Positions 52,500 through 64,000 of a DNA stretch of 64,000 nucleotides are shown piece by piece. The notes beneath the pieces were generated by a model. It was given only the letters and a program-made list of their open reading frames with translations. It searched no databases and had not been told where the DNA came from. A program made the translations under genes and the position numbers. How positions within the stretch are numbered: position 1 is the stretch's first letter; every line of letters begins with the position of its first letter. The DNA is from Telopea speciosissima (Eukaryota > Streptophyta > Magnoliopsida > Proteales > Proteaceae): NCBI RefSeq assembly GCF_018873765.1, contig NC_057926.1, positions 52,681,878 through 52,745,877 on the forward strand. The letters are read 5' to 3'.

Positions 52500-53651
52500 A
52501 GGTCTGAAGGCTCCAAAATATTAAAAGAGAAACTCTAAAGCCGAGAAGGGAAGGGGTTTTGATCTTTCCTTCCTCTTTCCTCGGAGTGATAAAGCATTGT
52601 TACCTTCAAAAGCAGCGATCATGGATTCTATGGTTTCATTTATTAGTATTACTGCTTCCTAGTTTCTTCTTCACTTAACTCCTTTACTTTGAAACCATCT
52701 CTCTACTCTGTAGTTTGAGCAAAACCTGAAATCTTCTGGTGGAACTTTGAGACCTTTGAGGTGAGGTAGTTATCTCGTCTCTTGTGCTTTTTAATATTTT
52801 ATTTATGTTTCAAGAAGTGGGTTAAGTATGAATTGTTGTTCTTATGCTTCTTTGGTTTCTGAATAATTGTTTCCATTTCATCTTGTCTTCTTTTTAGTAT
52901 TTTATTCCTTTTCTGGTACCCTTGTTTCTGTTTTCCTGTCTTTTGCATGAGATGATTAAGCATTAAGAAATTTACATTCTATTTCTGAAGTGTCAATAAG
53001 TTGAGGCAGGATCTCTCGATCAGGGGCTTAGCTAATTCTTTGGAAAAGAGCGAAAATTGCATTTTTTGGAGTGATCATCCATGAAGAATTGTACATTCTA
53101 TTTCTGAAGTGTCAAGTTGTGATTTTATCTCTCTTGTCCTCTGTAATGGCTACAGCTCCAATAGTAGTTGAGGCTGGATCTCTTGATCATGGGCTTAGCC
53201 ATTTCTTTGGAAAAGAGGGAAAATGCATTTTTTGGAGTGATCTTGTTTTATAATAAGAGAAGATAGTTTTTCTTTATGATTTTTAAACATCATATATGTA
53301 TTACCCTTTAGCAGTCACTTGGTATGAGATGATCAAGCATGAAGAAATGTATATTCTATTTCTGAAGTGTCACGTTGTGATTTTATCTTTCTTGTCTTCT
53401 GTAATGGCTACAGCTCCAATAATCAGGATCTCTTGATCATGGGCTTTGCTATTTCTTTGGAAAAGTGGGAATTGTATTTTTGGAACTCTCTCTCTCTCTC
53501 TTAATTCTTTGGAGTTGAAATGATCTCGTTTTCTAATATAAGAAGATGGTTGTTCTTCATTCTTTTTAAATATCATATATCTATTAGTCTTTAGCAGTCA
53601 CTTACTTGGTATTAAACAACATGGAACTGCAGTTTGGATTGGTTGGAGGAT
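52500..53651 (+). promoter_or_regulatory. RDR1 upstream region, probably 5' UTR and leader intron
   Basis: Exon-like GA/TC-rich sequence near 52540-52770 ends close to a GT ('gaggtgaggtag', 52758), and the coding exon follows an AG just upstream of the ATG at 53652. Plant RDR1 genes commonly have a leader intron, so transcription probably starts near 52500. This is inference; no TATA box is claimed. Confidence 0.35.
52965..53545 (+). repeat. Three-copy imperfect direct repeat upstream of RDR1
   Basis: The module 'acattctatttctgaagtgt' ... 'ggatctcttgatcatgggct' ... 'tctttggaaaagaggga' ... 'tttttggagtgatc' occurs at about 52972-53075, 53092-53250 and 53350-53530. The linker 'agcagtcacttggta' with 'atgatcaagcat' also recurs (53313 and 53593). 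Confidence 0.85.
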
Positions 53652-56600
53652 ATGGGGAAAACAATTCATCTTTCTCCGTTCCCTTCTAATGCGAATGCGG
53701 AAGAAGTTAAGAGCTTTCTAGAGGGTTACACTGGTGATGGAACTGTTTATGCAGTAAAATTCAGACCACCGCAGAATCCAAGGCCAGATACGAAAGCATT
53801 TGCTTTTGCTATTGTGCAATTTACAACTGCTAAGAGTGCTGATCATATAACCTCCTTGGTCAGTAAGCGCCTGTATTATGGGACTCTTTGGCTGAAGGCT
53901 AAGCATGTGGAACGTGATATAGTACCCAAGCCAAGGTCCTCGATTCTCACTTTGGAGAATACAGAACTGTATTTTGGCTGTCAAGTTTCAAGTGACAAGT
54001 TCTGTGTTCTCTATACAGGGAAGAATGTTATGGTTAACTTTGGTTTTGACATGCGGAAAATATACTTTGTCCTGGCTAATGGAGGTGTAGAATATAAGCT
54101 TGAACTAACTTATGAGGACATCTGGCAACTCCAGCTTCGTTGTCCAAATGGTAAATACAAATATCTCCTAATTCAGGTATGCTCATTAGTAGTAGTTCAA
54201 TATTTTTGCTTATTTCTATTTGACCATGATTTTATCCATTGCATGGCATGAAGATGTTAATTGTTCTTGAGAAGATTGTATTTTTGTTCTATTTAGTGCC
54301 TTAGAAATTGGGATACATCACAATTCAATGTCATGTAAAGTATAAAATTGAACTATAACTTTTCTTGGTTTCATTGCTTGTTTAGTAATAGGGTAAGATC
54401 CTAAGATTTTTTGATTCAGTAACTAAACGAACATCCTAGAAGTTAGTTATATGGTGATAATAAGTGATTATTCATGTAAAGACATACTAAGGGATTCTGG
54501 TACTAAGTAAATTTGGATGTGATCTTTTGTAATTGGAATTGTGAGTCCCTGATTTCAAACAAAACCATTAAATTTGTAATGGTTCTTACAAAAATTTATA
54601 GATGTTCCCACATTGATAGTGAATTTTTATATGTGGATATTTCAATCACGTATGGGATCATATGAAATTCTGAGAGCCCATATACATTGATTTGGATAGG
54701 CATACCTGATTGGTTCACGTGGGTAACCACAGTTCATTGCCTCAGTAACTGGTCAGACTGAATTACTCGTGTACTAGTGCAGAGCAGGCTGCACAAAAGC
54801 TCCCTTTGTATCTGTGAAGCTACAGTATAGTTTTGTGGGATTGAATGCAAGCAATGGTTGTTAGAATTTTGCAATTGATTTAATTTAATAGTCTACTATA
54901 TCATGGCCTTGAGCTTTTGACTCCAGCATTGCTGCTTGAAATTTACTATTTTTACTGCAAATTTATGTAGTCCAAACATGAGTGCTCTGAACATTTGTAA
55001 TCTTTCACATAGCATGTGATTTTAGACAGCTGACATAACTTCTTCAAATTTAGGTGCTTGGTGCTCCTCGGATCTATGAGAAACCTATGTGCTCTTTAGG
55101 GCTCGTGTTTGAAGATCCCAGTTTAAACTATTTCAAGGATGCTTCAGATGATCAGTGGGATAGAGGAACAGATTTCACCACCTCATGCTGTATTGGACAA
55201 TCTTCTGCCATGTGTTTAAGGCTTCCAAACAGCTATGAACTTCCAGATTTGAAAAACTATTTTGTCTACTACAAAGAAGATAAAGGTCAGTTCATTTTGA
55301 AGAGTGGATCAGCGTTCTCCAGTAATTTGGATCTAGTCCCCATTGTTGGCCCTCCTGATGTTCCTGAGTTGCAGAGATTCCCATATGACATCCTGTTTAG
55401 GGTATGTACTTTGGTACAGAATGGGTGCCTTGCAGGGCCAACGCTTGATGCTAATTTTTTCAAGTTAGTTCATCCTGATTTCATTCCAGTTTCCTACATA
55501 GAACATGCTCTGGAGAAGCTGCTTCATGTAAAAGAATGCTGCTATGAACCAGTTAGGTGGCTCCGTGAACAATATGGAAGATACCGTACATCCAAGCGCA
55601 CTCCTAGTTCCCCTACTATTTCCTTGGATGCTGGTTTGGTATATGTTCGCAGGGTTCAAATAACCCCTAGTAAAGTTTACTTTTCTGGTCCGGAAGCTAA
55701 TGTTTCGAATCGGGTGCTACGCCAGTACTCTAACCACATTGATAATTTTATTCGTGTTTCTTTTGTTGATGAGAATTTGGATAAAATGTTTTCAATAGAT
55801 TTATCTCCACGTACATCTAATGGCAGAAATGAAAGGCGTACTGGAATTTATAAAAGGATACTCTCTACATTAAGAAATGGCATAGTTATTGGAGAAAAGA
55901 AGTTTGATTTTCTTGCCTTCTCATCAAGTCAGTTGCGTGATAATTCTGCATGGATGTTTGCAAAAACGGATGATGGGATTACAGCATCAGAGATCAGAAA
56001 ACAGATGGGTGATTTTCATGAAATAAGAAATGTGGCAAAATATGCTGCTAGATTGGGTCAATCTTTCAGTTCTTCCACAGAAACTCTTAGTGTTGATAAG
56101 CATGAAGTTGAAACCATCCGTGATATAGAGCTGCAAAGAGGACAGATGACATATGTTTTCTCAGATGGGATTGGTAAAATTTCTTTTGATTTTGCAAGGA
56201 GAGTTGCAAGAAAGTGTGATGGCTTAAAAAATTCTACTCCATCTGCCTTTCAAATAAGATATGGTGGCTACAAGGGTGTTGTGGCTGTAGATCCAACGTC
56301 TGCAATGAAATTATCCTTGAGAAAGAGCATGTGTAAGTATAAATCACAGAACACAAATCTAGATGTTCTGGCATGGAGCAAGTATCAGCCTTGTTTCCTC
56401 AATCGTCAGCTAATCACCCTTTTGTCAACGCTTGGAGTGAAAGATCGTATATTTCTAGAGAAGCAAAGGCAGGCTGTAGACGAGCTGGATGCTATTCTAA
56501 CCGATCCATTAAGGGCACAGGAAGCACTTGAGCTGATGTCTCCAGGTGAAAACAGTAATGTTCTCAAGGAAATGTTGATGTGTGGCTATGAGCCTAATAA

Positions 56601-59209
56601 CGAACCATTCCTTTCGATGATGCTACAAGCATTCCGGGCAGCGAAGCTGCAAGAACTGCGAACAAAGACAAGGATATTTGTTTCAAATGGAAGATCATTG
56701 ATGGGATGCTTGGATGAAACTCGAAACTTGGAATATGGGCAAGTATTTGTCCAAGTTTCTAGCATTGGGCGTAAACAGTTTCATGGAAATTCCTCTTTTA
56801 TGTTTCACAGAAATGAATCGGACCAGCAAAAATTTATTGTTGGGGGAAAGGTAATTGTTGCTAAAAACCCATGTTTGCATCCTGGTGATGTGCGTGTTTT
56901 GCAAGCCATTGATGTCCCAACATTGCACCATATGGTGGATTGCGTTGTTTTCCCACAAAAAGGAGCAAGGTGAGACATTCTACATAATTTATTCTGATAG
57001 TTACCTTTTACTATACTGAATCTTGATATTTTTCTTGTCTCAAATCAGGATCTTAGTTTGATTTATATCAAACAGATGCTTAGCAGATATAGGTTATACC
57101 ATCCAGGATAACTGTACCTGAGTTTTGTCTTTCCTTTTCGAGTTGGGCCCCCGACCTCTCTCTCTTCTTATAACTGGGTTTTATCATAGAACTGAAATAT
57201 TTGGATGCTTTGAATGTTTTTATAGTAGAAGCTCCTAAGTAATTGCTATCAAAGCAGAGGGGTTAAGTTTTTTTTTTTTTTTAATAAAAAACCCAGTTTT
57301 GTGTTATTTGTTATTTTTTATGCATAGTGTTCTCTTATTGTATTCCTTTGAAATAAATGCTCTTTATAGATCTCAATTTTTCCTTCACTAAAACTTGTTT
57401 TTAATGTTATCTGAACTGTTGTTGTAGACCACATCCAAATGAATGTTCAGGGAGTGATTTAGATGGAGATATATATTTTGTCAGTTGGGACCCTGCACTT
57501 ATTCTGTCCCGGCAAATCCAACCCATGGAGTATGTTCCCGCACCAACTCTGTTCCTGGACCATGATGTTACAATTGAGGTACTAGTCTTGCATGTTAGGA
57601 TTCACGATATATTTCTGAAACTCTTTAGTATACTCCTCCATAAAGATTCTGGTTCTTACTTAATCTTTTATGTAGTGTGAAGTTGTCCTAGTATTTATAA
57701 TTTTGAGGCAATTAATTGGATAATGGAGAATGTGAACTTCTTGTAGTTTTGTATTGGTTTATTACATAAATGCTGTCTCATTGTCCACAATGAAACATTT
57801 ATGCATCCGTACATACTATCAGATGACTAGCGATTTGATTTTTAAATAGCAACCTGTACTCACGGTTCCCATGAATATTGACTAATGCCTTGTAGATTTA
57901 AACCTCCATCAAATGAGCTTAATCAAATGCACAGTTTATTTTATAAAAAAAAAAATCAAATCTGTATTATTTCCTTCATAATTACTCTCTCTTTCTCCCT
58001 TTCACATTTGATACTGTTTCTGGAGCATTCTCCCTCATGGCTGTTCAACTGAAGCTATGTGAGCTTCCATACTAAAATCTGACTATGTTCTCTAAGTGTC
58101 TTGATAACTGATTACTATTTGTTGCAAAGCAAATTAATGCTGTAATTGTTTAAAAGAAAAGGTATCTGTTTGATAAGTATCCAAAGATCACCTTAGTTTG
58201 ATATTAAAACTTGCATCTCACCATGTTCTTTTGACAACATCTCAAGGTGTGCTTGTATTTGTCAGTTGCATTTAGATTGTGCTTCTAAGATACATGGTCA
58301 TAGGCTCTTACACTAATTCCTCATCATAATGTAGAACTGAAAATCCGTCGGAGTCATGTTTGTTTTGGTGTGGTACAGGAAGTTGAGGAGTACTTCACAG
58401 ACTACATTGTGAATGAAAGCCTTGGAATCATAGCAAATGCTCACACAGTGTATGCTGACAAGGAACCAAACAAGGCAGAAAGCGATAAATGTCTAGAACT
58501 TGCAAAGCTATTCTCAATTGCCGTCGATTTCCCAAAGACTGGTGTACCAGCTGAAATTCCAGCTAAATTACGTGTCAATGAATATCCAGATTTCATGGAA
58601 AAGCTTGACAAACCAACCTATGAATCGCCGAGAGTGATTGGAAAACTCTTCAGAGAGATAAAAGACAAATCATCACACACATTCTTTATAGAATTCACTC
58701 GGAAGGAGGCGAGGAGATCTTATGACCCTGACATGGAGGTTGATGGCTTTGAGGATTACATCGATGATGCTTGCTATTACAAAGGTGAGTATGATTCGAA
58801 GCTGGGAAATCTAATGGATTATTACGGGATTAAAACCGAGGCAGAGATCCTCAGTGGGAATATCATGAAGATGGCAAAATCATTCACAAAGAAACGGGAT
58901 GCAGAGGCAATCGGATTGGCAGTTAGGTCTTTAAAAAAGGAGGCAAGGAAATGGTTTGATGAGGGACTTGGGACAGGTTCATCTCCTGATGAGGTATATG
59001 CCAAGGCATCAGCTTGGTATCACGTAACATATCATCCTGATTATTGGGGATGCTACAATGAGGGAATGAATTGGGATCATTTCCTGAGTTTTCCATGGTG
59101 CATCTACGACAAGCTGATAAAGATCAAGAAGGACAGAAACAGTATCATCAGATCCCGTCGCTTGTCATTGCTGGCACGCCGATTTGCGGATGGTTTCAGG
59201 CTCAGTTGA
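53652..59209 (+). CDS. RDR1: RNA-dependent RNA polymerase 1 (RDR1)
   Basis: Copies single-stranded RNA into double-stranded RNA for Dicer-like enzymes; RDR1 is the salicylate- and virus-induced antiviral member. Exons: 53652-54176, 55054-56969, 57428-57578, 58379-59209; all GT-AG and in phase, giving 1140 aa, the usual RDR1 length. The ATG at 53652 begins MGKTIHLSPFPSNANAEEVK, matching the conserved RDR1 start (MGKTI); the upstream in-frame TTG is not used. The N-terminal RRM-like segment ends near residue 115, then ERDIVPKPRSSI and YFGCQVSSDKF. The polymerase part contains FSDGIGKIS (about 544-552), QIRYGGYKGVVAVDP, and the catalytic DLDGD at 824-828, created across the exon 2/3 junction region. 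The C-terminus (DYWGCYNEGMNWDHFLSFPW) is complete. No frameshift is seen, unlike the broken RDR1 known from Nicotiana benthamiana. Confidence 0.96.
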
Positions 59210-60686
59210 AAACCAGGGTTCCCTTAATTAAATTAATATCTGATGTTTGCTTATGTTGTTTTATATTTGGATTGGGAAAAAAACCATTTAGGTGTGTAAA
59301 AACTTAGGGTTTTAGGGAACTGCTGAATGTGATGTAAATAGGGAAGCCTGGACCAAACTGCTGAAAGGAGTGTCTAGTTGCTGATACTAATATTAATCTT
59401 TGAATACCAAACTACCATGTAGCAGATATTAGCTAATATCCAACTGTTTCTTCTCCACAAACCCAAACTGTGGCATGGCCATATGGATCACTGAATGTAT
59501 CACACGGTGGCATGCAATCCTAGTGACTGAAACTCAAGTTTGCTCCATGGCACCAAGATTAAGGTTATAACTTATATTTTTTTTGTCTTGATGGTCCACC
59601 AAGATTGAGAAATAATGGATCATACATGGACTTCTGGTGCAATTTTTGAGCCAACAAAGTTAGGACATGGTAAGCATATATATGGTTAGTCCATGTGTTA
59701 AGAGGACTGATTCTCACAACCATCTCAATTGTAAATATTCAGTCCAAAGTGAGTAAGGAAAGTGATTTAAAGGTTAAGGGAAAGGGTTCTTTGAACAAGC
59801 AGGGCACTCTACACCCTCTCAAGCTAATTTTTAATCTTTATTTTTCGTTAAAAATATTAATAAAATAAACTCATGTGAGGACGCAGTGTACACCTTAGGC
59901 TTAAAGTGAAAGTATTAAGATTACACCCCACTTCTTTTTTTAGAGTGGGGGTTGTTATGATAAGATTACAAAATTGCCACAAGAAATAATTGGGAGAAAT
60001 TTTTCCTCCACAAAAATATACACTTGATTAGTTTTATGAGTACAAAAAAGTATTCAATGATATCTTAATAAAGGAGCGGGAGTGGGAGCTTGACACACAC
60101 TGACACAAAAAATGTTAGCATGTCCTCATAAGGAAGTTTAGGTGGGGCTAAAATGTCGTGGACAATTATACCTCAAGATCCTCTATTCACATGTCAAGTT
60201 TTAGTTCAATTTGAGTTTGCTAATGTCAATTCTAAGATTACTAAGAAGGCGCACAAGACTATCAAAGGTGATGTTCATAGGAGGGATACCTGTATATGAG
60301 AGGGAAGATATCGTATTTTAGTTTGAAATTTGAATTATAACCAATCCGCATAATTTCCTAGACACCAAATGATCAGAGTTGCCACATCATTTGTTTTTTT
60401 CACATGAAAAAAAAAAAAAAAAACATTAGACATGATATGAAAATCCAAAAAACCCTTTTTTCCTTTAATAATTGCACTTACCTCCCAATTTACACAAAAT
60501 GTTGATAGCAAATGATGTAACTATAAAAGCAACTACAAGCACAGTTGATTGCAACTGCAGCCATGGTTCTAAGTATCAATATCTTATCGGCATATTGATC
60601 ATAATATTGCCAAAGATTGATATTAATACGATAGAGATACAGATTAATTGTATTGACCAAATACGTATGCTGGTTGATACAAACAC
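59210..60686. other. 3' flank of RDR1 and spacer, no gene
   Basis: 59210-59340 is probably 3' UTR. 59850-59900 is a decayed repeat shared with 41490-41560; an A run lies at 60408. 60562-60686 is the left part of a 'catggttctaagtatc' MITE interrupted by the next element. Confidence 0.5.
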
Positions 60687-63354
60687 TGAGGCTACGTTTG
60701 GTAACGTTCAAAACAGCGTTCTGAACAATTCTTTTGTTCAAAAAGAACAAAAAAACATGAAAAAGTGTTTGGCTTTGTGGTTCGTTTTTTCGTTCTTTTA
60801 GAACGAACCGGAGATCTTGAGCACCAAAAGAACAAAGAACGATGCGAGCGACAGACAAATCACAAAACCCGTGATTTTTTTGAGAGAAATCACGACACTC
60901 ATCTCTCTTGCTCTGCTAGCACTAGGAGACGACGAAGGAAGGACTCGCTCTACAACCCCAGGAAGGACTCACTCTCTCTCGCTCTCTCTCCCTCTCTATC
61001 TCTCGCATGCTTTGGTAACGTTGTTTCCCTCTCTCGATCTGTTGCTGTCTCTCCCTCTCGATCTCTCGCACTCTCTACACCTCTCTCTTGCTCTTACCCT
61101 TTCTCTGTCTCTCTCTCCTTCTCATATTCTCTGTGTCGTTTTTTTGGTTCTTTTCCTCTCTCTGTCTCTCTCTCTCTCCCTCTCACCGTCTCTATGTGGA
61201 GATTATGGAAGATTGATCCAATTTGTTTCCGATTTTGTCTCAGGAAGTGGATCAACACCCTACAACCGAAAACAGACACAGAGAAGCACCCCTTTGTTTC
61301 CCATTTTGTCTCAGGTAATATTATATCTCAGATCTAGTGTAGTCTAGTTTAGTCTCTGATTTTTACTGTAATATAGAATATTGGTTCTGATTGTCTTTCC
61401 TTCAATCTTGAACCTTGTATATTCTTTCTCAAATCTTTGTTTATATTTTGATTGAGATGTAAAATCAGATTTTGGGATATATTCAGAAAGAGTTGTTCCG
61501 ATTAATGTATCGTGCATCTATAGTGACGCAGTGATGCATACACAATAGACTTTTTTTTTCTTTTAAATTTTTTTTCCTGCTATAACGTCTCTGGCAAAGT
61601 TGTTGGTTCGTGTGAGGTATGTTTCATTTTTTTCTCAGATTGTACCAGAGGATCTGGTTTATTACTAGTGTTGAAATTGTGATTTTGCTTTGAATACTTC
61701 ATTCCTGTAATTTGGTAAGTTATAGAAAGTCTTTGTTCCAACAACTCATCGATCTAATCTCAAAAATTAGCTGTGGGAACCCTCTTGAGAGATAATGTTT
61801 CTCTTTACAGCAGGGAACATTGAAGTGAACTGAAGGTTGTTTGATGCCCCATTTGCTTCACTGTGCATGGTGTAGTTTAAATTTCATTTCGCTGGCCATA
61901 ATTTTTGGGTATTTTACACCATTCTGTTCGAATCTTTTTGATCCTGTACAAATAAAGGTGTATGCATGTATGTGTATCTTCTTTTGATCAAGGCATGTAT
62001 GTGTATTCATTTAGGTATATGTGAGCATGAATCATATTGTTTAAGCAGGGAGTCTATGATGGCTCCTTTGCCTTTGCAGTCACTGGACAGGTTCAGTGAG
62101 AATTGGAGCACCCAAGGCCTACAACAGGCCCCATACTGCTTGGCTCTCAGTTTCTCTCACTGTACCTATCCAGTGATGAGATTACGGACTTCTTTTTTTT
62201 CATGGCAAAACATCTTTAGAAAATGAACTTCCATATGCTGATCTACATAAGTGGATCCATAATACCATATCAAAGGGTTCTATATGCATTTGTCCATTGC
62301 ATTTTCATTAAAGCTACTTGGTTTCTTTCCCCAGAGAGACATCTTCTATTAGAATCCCCAATTAGTTGGGCCATTTGTAGAGCTATAAATAAATTTATGT
62401 TTTAATGGTAAAACACCTACTAGTAGTCTTATCTTGAAAGAGTTTCTGCTATAATCCTCTAATGCACCTAGTGAACTTGGGAGTTCTCTTTTGCCTTTAA
62501 TCTTTTGTGGGTCCTTATGTTAGCATCCCATGTTTCTTTTCACAAAGACAAGATGGTGCTTTTGGGTAATTTTCGTTTAATCTCAATAAAAGCTTAGTGT
62601 GTGCAGAGGGAGAAGAAAAGATTTCTACTAACCTTTGCCTAAAGTGGTTGAGATGATTGCACTTTGAGGGAATGAATACAAAAGCTGTTATACTCTTGTA
62701 TTGTAAAAGAATTTTAGAAGTCATCAGATATATGGATGAGTGAAAGATGCAAATCAGTTTCAATTTTGATTTTTCAAAGATTTTCATATAGTTTCTTACT
62801 ATGGAATCTCTTGGCTTTCTAGAATCCAAAAGAATGGAGAATATAATTTGGTTTAATTTGTTGTGTTAATTCATTGACAACTTGATGGGTCTTTAGCTCA
62901 AATTGGTAGAGCACTTGGAACATGAGCATGTTCCAAGAGGATGGTGGTTCGAGTCCACCAAGGCCCTCTTTATTCAACTGTTCATAGCATAGTTAATTAT
63001 GCCACTAATCCACACAAGAACCCAATTTTAATGGCATCTTTGAAATTTGACATCTTTTTATACTAACTTTGGTTATGTTAATGAGATATTTTAATTTTAT
63101 GTTAAGGTTGGGAAAAGGATTTTACAAGTCTTTTTTTGGTATAATTGACAAAGAAATGGCTTTATTGTAATTAATATCAAATAGGGAAGAATAGATTTTA
63201 CCAAACACCATTTTCGTTCTAAATAGCATTCTTAAGAACGTTACCAAACGGTCATTTTCGGTCTCAGAACGCTGTTCTAGACCAAGAATGCAAAAGAACG
63301 TTTCTAGTCAAGAACAGGTGTTCTTTGTTCAGACCGTTACCAAACGTAGCCTGA
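60687..63354. mobile_element. 2.66-kb non-autonomous terminal-inverted-repeat element
   Basis: Element 60690-63351 has 17-bp identical inverted ends (ggctacgtttggtaacg) and is flanked by TGA on both sides (60687-60689, 63352-63354). A 3-bp T-N-A duplication and the 'cgtttgg' terminus suggest PIF/Harbinger-like elements, though the class is inferred. Subterminal regions are rich in 'gttct/agaac' repeats. The interior holds a pyrimidine-rich block (60960-61190), no transposase, and a tRNA-like sequence. It is inserted within an older MITE whose halves lie on each side. Confidence 0.8.
62887..62966 (+). tRNA. tRNA-like sequence with extended anticodon stem
   Basis: A cloverleaf can be drawn: 7-bp acceptor stem (gggtctt/aaggccc, one G-T pair), D arm gctc-aaattggta-gagc, and a T arm ggtgg-ttcgagt-ccacc with perfect stem. 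The A box (tagctcaaattggtagagc) and B box (ggttcgagtcc) are good. The anticodon arm cttgg...ccaag encloses 14 nt instead of 7, and those can pair further (aacat/atgtt), so no anticodon can be assigned with confidence. It may be a tRNA pseudogene, a short-intron tRNA or a tRNA-derived element head. It lies inside the 60690-63351 element. Confidence 0.5.
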
Positions 63355-64000
63355 AACCAATACATATGCTAGATTGATACAATTCGAAACCTATAACCTT
63401 GAGGGTTTGGATCGAACCAGGATCCTTTGCAGTGCCACCTGGCCCTTTGTTGTGCCATTGGATGTGCACCGCCGCCCCGCCGATACTGCAGAGGATTTTA
63501 ATACGTTTCTCACGTGGGAACAGTCACCACCTTATTCACACCATACCAGAGATGCAAGACGCACCTTGGCACGCGAGATCCATACTCCATAAACGGTGTG
63601 AATGAGATGGAGACCGCCCCCACTTGAGGAGACTCAAACCTTGACTGCAACAGGGTTTAAAGAGATGAGGTCAAAATTTTTTTTTCCTCCCCTACCCCCC
63701 ATCCTTTTTCTTTGCTTGGGGAACAAGGTTCATCTCTGTATTACCATTGGTCTTCCAAGTATCCCATGCTACTCCCATTATTTAGTTCCTATCATAAGCC
63801 TATGCATGTTTTCTGACATGGAGGATAAGAGACGTCATTTTGTAGAAATTTCTTAGAAGCTAACATTCATGATCCCCATTAGATGTGTCGTTTTGTAGGA
63901 ATTTTCTTAAAGCTTTCATTCATGATCCCACTAAGATTACATGTACAGTGAATAAAGAAGACAGAAATCTAACAAAAAAGTGTTAAAGTTCACTGTTCAT
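63355..64000. other. Repeat-derived tail of the window, no gene
   Basis: 63355-63400 is the right half of the interrupted MITE. 63690-63900 repeats the family seen at 51345-51545. Open frames at 63370-63860 have no recognisable domain. Confidence 0.5.

Noticed and set aside
60765-61347. Two long overlapping frames rich in Ser/Leu
   Set aside because: They are translations of a CT-rich block inside a transposon; no domain, and both frames are open for composition reasons.

Overview
The window is nuclear DNA of a flowering plant: AT-rich, with GT-AG introns, plant-only gene families, and introns and spacers full of SINEs, LINE tails, small inverted-repeat elements and LTR remnants. The species cannot be fixed from sequence alone; a woody, early-diverging eudicot or magnoliid is a guess.

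Four gene regions are recognisable. (1) About 1.3-10.2 kb, minus strand: a segmental duplication of an FKF1/ADAGIO3-like blue-light receptor gene. The left copy shows only the first LOV exon. The right copy has both LOV exons and reads as a 201-residue LOV-only protein, with no F-box or Kelch part between the two copies. (2) 13.7-37.8 kb, plus strand: a complete type-B response regulator (ARR1/ARR2-like, five exons, 660 aa, 25054-37796), preceded by a rearranged paralogue (13756-17198). In the paralogue a truncated receiver-GARP gene is joined in frame to a second receiver, and all seven predicted exons stay open. (3) 43.6-47.9 kb, plus strand: a six-exon CRAL-TRIO (Sec14-like) gene of 245 aa. 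(4) 53.7-59.2 kb, plus strand: RNA-dependent RNA polymerase 1 (RDR1), four coding exons, 1140 aa, with an upstream block repeated three times.

The rest is mostly transposon-derived. There are six tRNA-derived SINE copies, several 5'-truncated LINE insertions with clear target-site duplications, many foldback MITEs, and a short non-autonomous LTR element (32193-34739) in the last intron of the response regulator. A solo LTR sits at the equivalent site in the chimeric paralogue, so that insertion is older than the duplication. A 2.66-kb terminal-inverted-repeat element (60690-63351) carries a tRNA-like sequence.

The genes belong to separate pathways: light/photoperiod sensing (FKF1-like), cytokinin signalling (type-B ARR), lipid transfer (Sec14-like) and antiviral small-RNA amplification (RDR1). 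The strongest candidate for something undescribed is the receiver-GARP-receiver chimera; the LOV-only protein is second.
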